Of a DNA stretch of 64,000 bases, positions 17,896 to 25,287 are shown in pieces. Location: contig NZ_NIBG01000019.1 of assembly GCF_002270055.1 (NCBI RefSeq), positions 1,077 to 65,076 of the forward strand, written 5' to 3'. Under the pieces are notes generated by a model. That model saw only the letters and a program-made list of their open reading frames with translations. It made no database searches and was not told the DNA's origin. Positions within the stretch are counted from its first letter, which is position 1. The number at the start of each line of letters is the position of its first letter. The stretch comes from Anaeromicrobium sediminis. Lineage in GTDB: Bacteria; Bacillota; Clostridia; Peptostreptococcales; Thermotaleaceae. The position numbers were made by a program, and so were the translations under genes.

Positions 17896-19746
17896 TTGAC
17901 TATAAAAGATAAATTAAAGGATCTGCCAAAGGAACCAGGCGTATATTTAATGAAAAATGAAAAGGGACAAGTTATCTACGTGGGAAAGGCTAAAGTATTA
18001 AAAAATAGGGTAAGTCAGTACTTTAGAAATTCTTCTAACCATACTTCAAAGGTACGAGCCATGGTGGGTCATATAGTTGACTTTGAATATATAATTACAG
18101 ATTCAGAAATGGAAGCCCTTGTACTAGAAAGTAACTTAATAAAAAAGCATTATCCTAAGTATAATGTACTTCTTAGGGATGATAAACAATATCCCTATAT
18201 TAAAATAACTATAGGTGAAAAATATCCAAGGATAATTAAGACGAGAAAAGTTTATAAGGATAAGGCTAAATATTTTGGTCCCTATACCCAAGTAAGTGCA
18301 GTTAATCAAACTATAGATCTAATAAAGAAGTTTTATCCATTAAGGACCTGTAGAAAAAATTTAGAGAAGAATAATGAAAGGCCTTGTCTTAACTATCATA
18401 TAAAAAAATGTATAGGCCCATGCACTGGTAATGTGAGCAACGAAGAATATATGAAAATGATAGATGAGATAATACTGTTCTTAAATGGAAAAGATAAAAT
18501 ACTCATTGAAAAGATTGAAGAAAAGATGAAAAGTGCTGCCATGAATATGGAATTTGAATTGGCGGCAAACTATCGAGATCAAATAATGGCTATTAAGGCT
18601 ATTACGGAGAGACAAAAGATAATAAGTACTTCAGATATAGATCAAGATATAATAGCCGTGGCTAAGGGAACTGAATATGCTTGTGTTATGATATTCTTCA
18701 TAAGAAGCGGAAAACTAATAGGAAGGGAAAAATATACCCTTTCAAACATAGATGGAGATTCTAAAGGAGAAATTATAAGTTCCTTTGTAAAACAATTTTA
18801 TTCTGGAACTCCATTTATTCCCAAGGAAATATTAGTAGAGACAGATTTAGAAGATAATGAAATAATAGAAAAATGGCTTAGTACTAAAAAGGATTCTAAG
18901 GTTAGTATAAAAGCTCCAAAGCGTGGAGAGAAAAAGGAATTAGTAGATTTAGTCCACAAAAATGCAGTGGAGATGCTAAATGAAGAAAATTTAAGTATAA
19001 TGAGAGAAAAGGAAAAATCACAGGGAGCTTTAGATGAACTTTCTAAATTATTAGGAATAGAAGGTTTAAAAAGATTAGAGGCCTTTGATATATCCAATAC
19101 TCAAGGAATTTTTTCTGTAGCATCCATGGTAGTATTTGAAGATGGAAAAAGCAAGAGAAGTGATTATAGAAGATTCAAAATTAAAACTACAGAAAATATT
19201 AATGATTATGCTAGTATGCAGGAAGTAATATTTAGGAGACTTAGACGAGGTCTTGAAGAAAAAGAAAAACTCACAAAGGAAAAGGCTCTTATAGGAAAGT
19301 TTAACGATTTTCCCGATTTAATATTAGTTGATGGAGGATTAGGCCATGTAAATGCTGCCACAGAAATTTTAAATGCCTTAAATTTAAATATACCAATAGC
19401 AGGTATGGTTAAGGATGATAGGCATAGAACTAGAGGTTTAATATATGAGGGAGAGGAAATAAATATACAAAAGCAGGTGAAAGTCTATCAATTAATTGGT
19501 AAAATACAAGAAGAGGCCCATAGGTTTGCCATAACTTATCATAAGAGTTTAAGGGGTAAAACTATGGTGGAGTCCATACTAGATGAAATAAAGGGTATAG
19601 GACCAAATAGAAGAAAGAGTTTACTTAAGGAATTTAAGACTATAGAAAAAATAAAAGAAGCTTCTATTGAAGAATTGGCTAAAGTAGATGGAATGAATAC
19701 AAAAGCTGCAAAGGAAGTCTATGACTTTTTTAAAAAGAAAAAGTAG
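17896..19746 (+). CDS. uvrC: Excinuclease ABC subunit C (UvrC)
   Basis: The dual-incision nuclease of excision repair, 616 residues. The N-terminal GIY-YIG nuclease (GVYLMKN, VIYVGKAK) makes the 3' cut. The UVR motif (about 210-245) binds UvrB. The RNase H-like domain (FDISNTQG, LILVDGGLGH) makes the 5' cut, and a C-terminal helix-hairpin-helix pair (GIGPNRRKSLL, VDGMNTKAA) binds DNA. It starts with TTG at 17896 behind GAGGTGAC. No LexA box is visible upstream, unlike uvrBA. hprK begins 8 nt after its stop. Confidence 0.97.
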   Translation: MTIKDKLKDLPKEPGVYLMKNEKGQVIYVGKAKVLKNRVSQYFRNSSNHTSKVRAMVGHIVDFEYIITDSEMEALVLESNLIKKHYPKYNVLLRDDKQYPYIKITIGEKYPRIIKTRKVYKDKAKYFGPYTQVSAVNQTIDLIKKFYPLRTCRKNLEKNNERPCLNYHIKKCIGPCTGNVSNEEYMKMIDEIILFLNGKDKILIEKIEEKMKSAAMNMEFELAANYRDQIMAIKAITERQKIISTSDIDQDIIAVAKGTEYACVMIFFIRSGKLIGREKYTLSNIDGDSKGEIISSFVKQFYSGTPFIPKEILVETDLEDNEIIEKWLSTKKDSKVSIKAPKRGEKKELVDLVHKNAVEMLNEENLSIMREKEKSQGALDELSKLLGIEGLKRLEAFDISNTQGIFSVASMVVFEDGKSKRSDYRRFKIKTTENINDYASMQEVIFRRLRRGLEEKEKLTKEKALIGKFNDFPDLILVDGGLGHVNAATEILNALNLNIPIAGMVKDDRHRTRGLIYEGEEINIQKQVKVYQLIGKIQEEAHRFAITYHKSLRGKTMVESILDEIKGIGPNRRKSLLKEFKTIEKIKEASIEELAKVDGMNTKAAKEVYDFFKKKK

Positions 19747-19754
19747 GTGATTAA

Positions 19755-20666
19755 ATGATAAATGTATCAGTAAAAAAGATGGCAGAAGATTTAAATTTAG
19801 AAATAATTCACATGCCAGAGGAAGATAAGTTTATAAGTGTATCGGAAATAAATAGACCAGGACTTCAATTGTCAGGATTTTATAAGTATTTCGCATTTGA
19901 GAGGGTTCAACTTATAGGTAAGGTAGAATGGACATATTTTAATGACATGAAAGATGAGAAGAAGAAAAAAAGGGCAAATGAATTTTTTAAATACAATATT
20001 CCCTGCGCCATAGTTACGAGGAATTTAGAAATACCAAAGGAGCTATTAGAAGCAGCTGAGAAACATAATAAACCACTGTTTAGGACAGATATGGGAACTA
20101 CTAAATTTGTAAGTAAAGTAATTAATTATTTAGAGGATCAACTAGCTCCCGTAATAACTAGACATGGAGTATTAGTAGATGTATATGGTATTGGTATCCT
20201 TATGGTGGGAGAAAGTGGAATAGGTAAGAGTGAGACAGCCCTAGAGCTTATTAAAAGAGGCCATAGATTAGTGGCAGATGATGCAGTAGAAATAAAGAAA
20301 AGGGACATGCATGTGGAAGGTAGTGCACCAGAACTTATAAGACATTTTATGGAGATTAGAGGAATAGGCATATTAGATATAAAACATCTATATGGTGTAG
20401 GTTCTGTTAGGGATAAAAAGAATATAGAATTAGTAGTGGAATTAAAGAATTGGAAACATGGCCAACAATATGATAGATTAGGTTTAGATGAGGAATACAC
20501 AAATATATTAGATGTGGAGGTAAGCAAAATAAGTTTACCTATAAAACCTGGTAGAAATTTAGCCATGATCATAGAGGTGGCTGCTAGAAATTATAAGCAA
20601 AAGAAGATGGGCTTTAATGCGGCTGAAGCTTTAAGTAACAGGATATTAGGACATACAATGCAATAA
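19755..20666 (+). CDS. hprK: HPr kinase/phosphorylase (HprK)
   Basis: 303 residues. It phosphorylates and dephosphorylates HPr on Ser46 in response to fructose-1,6-bisphosphate and phosphate, the trigger of carbon catabolite control in Bacillota. The C-terminal domain carries the P-loop GESGIGKS (about 152-159), followed by LVADDAVEI and the HprK signature region EIRGIGILDIKHLYG. The N-terminal ~130 residues form the regulatory domain. It is co-transcribed with uvrC. Its substrate gene ptsH is in the same window at 45929. Confidence 0.97.
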   Translation: MINVSVKKMAEDLNLEIIHMPEEDKFISVSEINRPGLQLSGFYKYFAFERVQLIGKVEWTYFNDMKDEKKKKRANEFFKYNIPCAIVTRNLEIPKELLEAAEKHNKPLFRTDMGTTKFVSKVINYLEDQLAPVITRHGVLVDVYGIGILMVGESGIGKSETALELIKRGHRLVADDAVEIKKRDMHVEGSAPELIRHFMEIRGIGILDIKHLYGVGSVRDKKNIELVVELKNWKHGQQYDRLGLDEEYTNILDVEVSKISLPIKPGRNLAMIIEVAARNYKQKKMGFNAAEALSNRILGHTMQ

Positions 20667-20671
20667 ATATT

Positions 20672-20702
20672 AAGACTAAGAATTTTTCTTAGTCTTTTTT
20701 TA
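20672..20702 (+). terminator. Terminator of uvrC-hprK
   Basis: AAGACTAAGAA (20672-20682) pairs with TTCTTAGTCTT (20686-20696) and is followed by a run of T. Confidence 0.92.
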
Positions 20703-20734
20703 ATTGCAAAAAAGTTTTAGATATATTGCAATCA

Positions 20735-20765
20735 TTGAGAAAATTTTCAGAAAATTTGTTATAAT
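20735..20765 (+). promoter_or_regulatory. Possible promoter and inverted repeat before the hydrogenase operon
   Basis: TTGAGA (20735-20740) and TATAAT (20760-20765) are separated by 19 nt, longer than ideal. The spacer holds an inverted repeat AAATTTT-CAG-AAAATTT, a possible operator. It does not match the Rex consensus closely. Confidence 0.4.
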
Positions 20766-20800
20766 TAAGATAGTAAATATTTACAGGAGGGGGAGGTTTT

Positions 20801-21274
20801 ATGGCCAAGACACTGTTATGCGATGAAAATCTAAGAAAATTAGATGAAGTAATTGAAGAAAACAGAGAAAAGAAAGGTGCACTTATACCTATTTTAAACG
20901 AAGCACAAAGAATATTTGGTTGTTTACCACTTGAAGTTCAAAAGAAAATAGCAGAAGAATTAAAGATGCCACTTGCTGAAGTTTATGGAGTTGTTACTTT
21001 TTACTCTCAATTCACTTTAGAGCCTAGGGGAGAATACACTATTGGTGTTTGTCTAGGAACTGCCTGTTACGTAAAGGGGTCACAGGATATTTTAGATAAA
21101 ATTAAAAGAGAGTTAAATATTGATGTGGGAGAAACTTCAAAAGACGGTAAATTTACACTAGAAGCCACTAGATGTATAGGAGCTTGTGGACTTGCTCCTG
21201 TAATCATGATTAATGATGATGTGTATGGAAGATTAGTAGAGGATGATATTTCAGATATCTTGAAAAAATATTAA
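20801..21274 (+). CDS. hndA: NuoE-like [2Fe-2S] subunit of [FeFe] hydrogenase (HndA)
   Basis: 157 residues, thioredoxin-like [2Fe-2S] ferredoxin of the NuoE/HndA family. The cluster ligands are visible as CLGTAC and CIGACG. It passes electrons between the flavoprotein and hydrogenase subunits of a soluble multi-subunit hydrogenase. First gene of a four-gene operon (hndA-B-C-D type); it starts with ATG behind GGAGG. Confidence 0.94.
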   Translation: MAKTLLCDENLRKLDEVIEENREKKGALIPILNEAQRIFGCLPLEVQKKIAEELKMPLAEVYGVVTFYSQFTLEPRGEYTIGVCLGTACYVKGSQDILDKIKRELNIDVGETSKDGKFTLEATRCIGACGLAPVIMINDDVYGRLVEDDISDILKKY

Positions 21275-21288
21275 AAAGGGGTGGTTTG

Positions 21289-21654
21289 GTGAAATCATTA
21301 GATGAGTTAGCAAAAATAAGAAAAGAAGCTAAAAATAAAATAGATATAAGAGATTCTAAAGGTAAAGTAAGAATAGTAGTAGGTATGGCTACATGTGGTA
21401 TTTCAGCAGGGGCTAGACCCGTTCTTTTAACCCTTATAAATGAAGTGAATAAAAGGGGACTTAAGGATGTGGTAGTAAGTCAAACGGGATGTATTGGCGT
21501 ATGCAGATTAGAGCCAATTGTGGAAGTGTATAAAAGCGGAGAAAATAAGGTTACCTATGTGGAAATGACTCCTGAGAAAGCTAAGAAGATAATCTTAGAA
21601 CATATAGTAAATGGTAATGTGATAGATGAATACACTATAGGAGCAGTACAGTAG
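21289..21654 (+). CDS. hndB: [2Fe-2S] thioredoxin-like hydrogenase subunit (HndB)
   Basis: 121 residues, a short thioredoxin-like ferredoxin with cysteines in MATCGISAGA and GCIGVCRLEP, as in HndB of NADP-reducing hydrogenase. GTG at 21289 is preferred over TTG at 21286 because AAGGGG lies 6 nt upstream. Lies between hndA (14-nt gap) and hndC (23-nt gap), so it is part of the same transcript. Confidence 0.88.
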   Translation: MKSLDELAKIRKEAKNKIDIRDSKGKVRIVVGMATCGISAGARPVLLTLINEVNKRGLKDVVVSQTGCIGVCRLEPIVEVYKSGENKVTYVEMTPEKAKKIILEHIVNGNVIDEYTIGAVQ

Positions 21655-21677
21655 ATTTAAATCAAGGGGGGATTTAA

Positions 21678-23474
21678 ATGGATTTTTATAGATCTCACGT
21701 ATTAGTATGTGGAGGTACAGGTTGTACATCTTCAGGATCTGAGACTTTAATAGATACTTTTAATGAGGAAATAAAAAAGCATGAATTAGAACATGAAGTA
21801 AAGATTGTAAAAACTGGATGTTTTGGACTTTGCGAGGTAGGTCCAATTGTAATCGTATATCCAGAGGGAGCTTTCTATGCTCACATTAAAAAAGAGAATG
21901 TGGCAACCATAGTAGAAGAACATTTACTAAAGGGTAGAATCGTAGACAATCTCTTATATGAAGATGCTAAGGATGACGATAGGGTACGCTCTTTAGATGA
22001 AGTGGATTTTTATAAAAAGCAAAAAAGGGTGGCCCTTAGAAATTGCGGTGTTATAGATCCTGAAAATATTGTGGAGTACATAGGTTATGATGGATATAAG
22101 GCTTTAGGTAAAGTCCTCACCACCATGAGTAGAGAGGACGTTATTGATGAAATTAAAAAATCAGGTCTTCGTGGACGTGGTGGTGGAGGATTCCCAACGG
22201 GTATTAAATGGGGATTTGCCTATAAGGCTACGGGAGATGAAAAATATGTAGTTTGTAATGCTGATGAAGGAGACCCAGGTGCATTTATGGATAGATCTGT
22301 TCTAGAAGGAGATCCCCATAGTGTACTAGAGGCTATGGCCATAGCTGGTTATGCTATTGGAGCTAGACAAGGATACATATATGTAAGAGCGGAATATCCT
22401 ATAGCTGTTAAGAGACTTGAAATAGCCATAGAACAAGCTAGAAAGTATGAATTATTAGGAGATGACATCTTTGGTACAGGATTCTCCTTTGACGTAGAAA
22501 TAAGATTAGGAGCAGGAGCATTCGTATGTGGAGAAGAAACTGCCCTACTAAATTCCATAGAAGGTAAGCGTGGTATGCCAAGACCAAGACCACCATTTCC
22601 TGCTAATGAAGGATTATGGGGAAAGCCTACACTTCTTAATAATGTGGAAACTTATGCAAACATAGTTCCTATAATATTAAATGGATCTGATTGGTTCTCA
22701 TCTATTGGTACGGAAAAATCTAAGGGGACTAAAGTCTTTGCATTAGGTGGAAAGATAAATAATACGGGACTTGTGGAAATTCCTATGGGAACTACATTAA
22801 AAGAAATCATTTATGAAATAGGAGGCGGAATTCCTAATGAAAAGGCATTTAAAGCCGTTCAGACAGGAGGTCCATCAGGTGGATGTATTCCTGCTAAGAA
22901 CTTAGATACCCCTATTGACTATGATAACTTAATAGCACTTGGCTCTATGATGGGGTCAGGAGGTATGATTGTTATGGATGAAGACAATTGTATGGTTGAT
23001 ATAGCAAGATTCTTCCTAGACTTTACGGTGGACGAATCCTGTGGTAAATGTCCTCCTTGTAGAATAGGAACTAAGAGAATGCTTCAAATATTAGACAAGA
23101 TAACTTCAGGCAAAGGAGAACTAGAGGATATAAATAGACTAGAAGAATTGGCTAAAAATATTAAGGAATCAGCCCTTTGTGGATTAGGTCAAACAGCTCC
23201 AAATCCTGTATTGTCTACCTTAAGACATTTTAAGAATGAATATATTGCCCACGTAGTAGATAAAACTTGTCCAGCGGGAGTATGTAAAGAATTATTGGCG
23301 TACCATATAGATGAAAATCTATGTAAAAAGTGCGGTATATGTGCTAAGAAGTGTCCAGCAGATTGTATAGATGGAGTTAAAGGTAAGGAAGTATTTAAGA
23401 TAGATAGAGATAAGTGTGTTAAATGTGGAGCCTGTATGGAGGCTTGTCCGTTTAATGCTATAAGTAAGAAATAA
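21678..23474 (+). CDS. hndC: NuoF-like flavoprotein subunit of [FeFe] hydrogenase (HndC)
   Basis: 598 residues. An N-terminal thioredoxin-like [2Fe-2S] domain (CGGTGCTSSGS, CFGLCEVGP) is followed by the NuoF core: glycine-rich NADH/FMN site GLRGRGGGGFPTG and [4Fe-4S] ligands ESCGKCPPCRIG. The C terminus has two ferredoxin-type 4Fe-4S motifs (CKKCGICAKKCP and CVKCGACMEACP). It oxidises or reduces NAD(P)H for the hydrogenase. Such assemblies are often electron-bifurcating with ferredoxin; that activity is inferred. Confidence 0.95.
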   Translation: MDFYRSHVLVCGGTGCTSSGSETLIDTFNEEIKKHELEHEVKIVKTGCFGLCEVGPIVIVYPEGAFYAHIKKENVATIVEEHLLKGRIVDNLLYEDAKDDDRVRSLDEVDFYKKQKRVALRNCGVIDPENIVEYIGYDGYKALGKVLTTMSREDVIDEIKKSGLRGRGGGGFPTGIKWGFAYKATGDEKYVVCNADEGDPGAFMDRSVLEGDPHSVLEAMAIAGYAIGARQGYIYVRAEYPIAVKRLEIAIEQARKYELLGDDIFGTGFSFDVEIRLGAGAFVCGEETALLNSIEGKRGMPRPRPPFPANEGLWGKPTLLNNVETYANIVPIILNGSDWFSSIGTEKSKGTKVFALGGKINNTGLVEIPMGTTLKEIIYEIGGGIPNEKAFKAVQTGGPSGGCIPAKNLDTPIDYDNLIALGSMMGSGGMIVMDEDNCMVDIARFFLDFTVDESCGKCPPCRIGTKRMLQILDKITSGKGELEDINRLEELAKNIKESALCGLGQTAPNPVLSTLRHFKNEYIAHVVDKTCPAGVCKELLAYHIDENLCKKCGICAKKCPADCIDGVKGKEVFKIDRDKCVKCGACMEACPFNAISKK

Positions 23475-23490
23475 AGGGGGCGAAGAGTAA

Positions 23491-25254
23491 ATGGAAAAGG
23501 TCACTTTGACTATTGATAATATAAAAGTTTCTGTTCCTAAGGATTATACAGTCCTAGAAGCTGCTAAGGAAGCTAATATAGATATACCTACACTTTGTTA
23601 TCTAAAGGAAGTAAACGAAGTTGGAGCATGTAGAATGTGCATTGTGGAAGTTAAAGGAGCAAGAGCACTGCAAGCTGCTTGTGTCCATCCTGTAAGTGAT
23701 GGTATGGAAATAAAAACTAATACTAAGAAGGTTAGGGACGCTAGAAGATCCACGTTAGAATTAATATTATCTAATCATAATAGGGAATGTTTAACTTGTG
23801 TTAGAAACAAAAGTTGTGAATTACAATCCCTATCTGAGGAATTAGGTATAAGGGATATTCCATATGGTGGAGCTAAGGTGGAAGGTACTATAGATAGTAT
23901 ATCCCATTCTATAGTTAGGGATTCTAGTAAATGTATTTTATGTGGAAGGTGTGTAAACACATGTAAAAAGGTCCAAGAAATAGGAGTTCTTGATTTTGTA
24001 AATAGAGGATTTGACACTCAAGTGGCACCGGCTTTTGATGTGAGTATGATGGATGCTCCTTGTATTTATTGTGGTCAATGTATAGTTGCCTGTCCTGTGG
24101 CAGCCCTAAGGGAAAAGGATGATATAGAAAAAGTATGGGATGCCATATCAGATGAAGATACATTTGTAGTAGCTCAAACGGCTCCTGCTGTAAGGGCAGC
24201 CCTAGGAGAAGAGTTTGGTTATGAAATAGGAACTAGAGTTACAGGTAAGATGGTAGCTTCTTTAAGAAGATTAGGTTTTGACAGAGTATTTGATACTAAC
24301 TTTGGAGCAGATTTAACTATTATGGAAGAAGGCCATGAATTATTAGACAGGATTAAAAATAATGGAGTACTTCCTATGATTACTTCTTGTTCTCCTGGAT
24401 GGATAAGATATTGTGAGTTTAATCATCCAGATATACTAGAGAATCTTTCAACTTGTAAATCACCACATCAAATGATGGGAGCAATTATTAAAAGTTATTT
24501 TGCTAATAAGAAAGGTCTTAACCCTAAAAAGATATTTGTAGTGTCCATAATGCCGTGTACATCTAAAAAGACTGAGGCTATGAGAGCTGAAATGAATGTG
24601 AATGGATTAAGAGATGTGGATGCAGTACTTACTACTAGGGAATTAGGCCGAATGATCAAACAGGGAAGAATAGATTTTAGAAATTTAGGGGATGAAATGT
24701 TTGACCAAGACTTACTTGGCGAATATACTGGTGCTGGAGTTATATTTGGAGCTACTGGTGGAGTTATGGAAGCAGCCCTAAGGACTGTGGCAGAAGTGCT
24801 AGAAGAAAAGCCCCTTGAGGACATAAACTTTACAGCTGTACGTGGTATAGAAGATATAAAAGAAGCTCAAGTTAATTTAGGCGGAATAGATGTGAAAGTA
24901 GCCGTTGCCCATGGAACTAAGATGGCAGATAAGCTGTTACAAATGGTGAAAAATGGAGAGCGTGAGTATCATTTCATAGAAATAATGGGATGCAGTGGTG
25001 GCTGTGTAACCGGAGGCGGTCAACCCCATGTACCTGCTAAGAAATTAATGGATGTGGATGTGAGGGTAGAGAGGGCCAAGGCATTATATGAAGAGGATGA
25101 AATCCTACCAGTAAGAAAGTCCCATGAAAATACTATGATTAAGAAATTGTATAAAGATTTCTTAGGACATCCAAACAGTCACAAAGCCCATGAGTTATTA
25201 CATACTCATTATCACAAGAGAGAAAAGTATCCAAAGGATAAGGTTATGAAATAA
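23491..25254 (+). CDS. hndD: [FeFe] hydrogenase catalytic subunit (HydA/HndD)
   Basis: 587 residues. An N-terminal [2Fe-2S] domain (CYLKEVNEVGACRMC) is followed by a His-Cys cluster region (HNRECLTCVRNKSCELQ), two [4Fe-4S] motifs (CILCGRCVNTCKK and CIYCGQCIVACPV), the H-cluster domain and a small-subunit-like C terminus (HKAHELLHTHYHKR). The H-cluster motifs are L1 TSCSPGW, L2 MPCTSKK and L3 MGCSGGCVTGGGQP. L1 has Ser where many monomeric enzymes have TSCCP. Its maturase HydF is encoded at 36862; HydE and HydG are not in the window. Confidence 0.96.
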   Translation: MEKVTLTIDNIKVSVPKDYTVLEAAKEANIDIPTLCYLKEVNEVGACRMCIVEVKGARALQAACVHPVSDGMEIKTNTKKVRDARRSTLELILSNHNRECLTCVRNKSCELQSLSEELGIRDIPYGGAKVEGTIDSISHSIVRDSSKCILCGRCVNTCKKVQEIGVLDFVNRGFDTQVAPAFDVSMMDAPCIYCGQCIVACPVAALREKDDIEKVWDAISDEDTFVVAQTAPAVRAALGEEFGYEIGTRVTGKMVASLRRLGFDRVFDTNFGADLTIMEEGHELLDRIKNNGVLPMITSCSPGWIRYCEFNHPDILENLSTCKSPHQMMGAIIKSYFANKKGLNPKKIFVVSIMPCTSKKTEAMRAEMNVNGLRDVDAVLTTRELGRMIKQGRIDFRNLGDEMFDQDLLGEYTGAGVIFGATGGVMEAALRTVAEVLEEKPLEDINFTAVRGIEDIKEAQVNLGGIDVKVAVAHGTKMADKLLQMVKNGEREYHFIEIMGCSGGCVTGGGQPHVPAKKLMDVDVRVERAKALYEEDEILPVRKSHENTMIKKLYKDFLGHPNSHKAHELLHTHYHKREKYPKDKVMK

Positions 25255-25260
25255 AAATAA

Positions 25261-25283
25261 GATAGTGGCTTTTAGCCACTATC
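25261..25283. terminator. Bidirectional terminator
   Basis: GATAGTGGCT (25261-25270) pairs with AGCCACTATC (25274-25283). It is flanked by T-rich DNA on both strands and separates the hydrogenase operon from the convergent GGDEF-EAL gene. Confidence 0.85.
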
Positions 25284-25287
25284 TTTA

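Noticed and set aside
20735-20765. Rex operator before the hydrogenase operon
   Set aside because: The inverted repeat AAATTTT-CAG-AAAATTT does not fit TTGTTAAN4TTAACAA or its common variants.
23775-24163. Minus-strand frames across the hydrogenase gene
   Set aside because: They overlap conserved iron-sulfur and H-cluster regions on the plus strand and have no ribosome sites or recognisable content.
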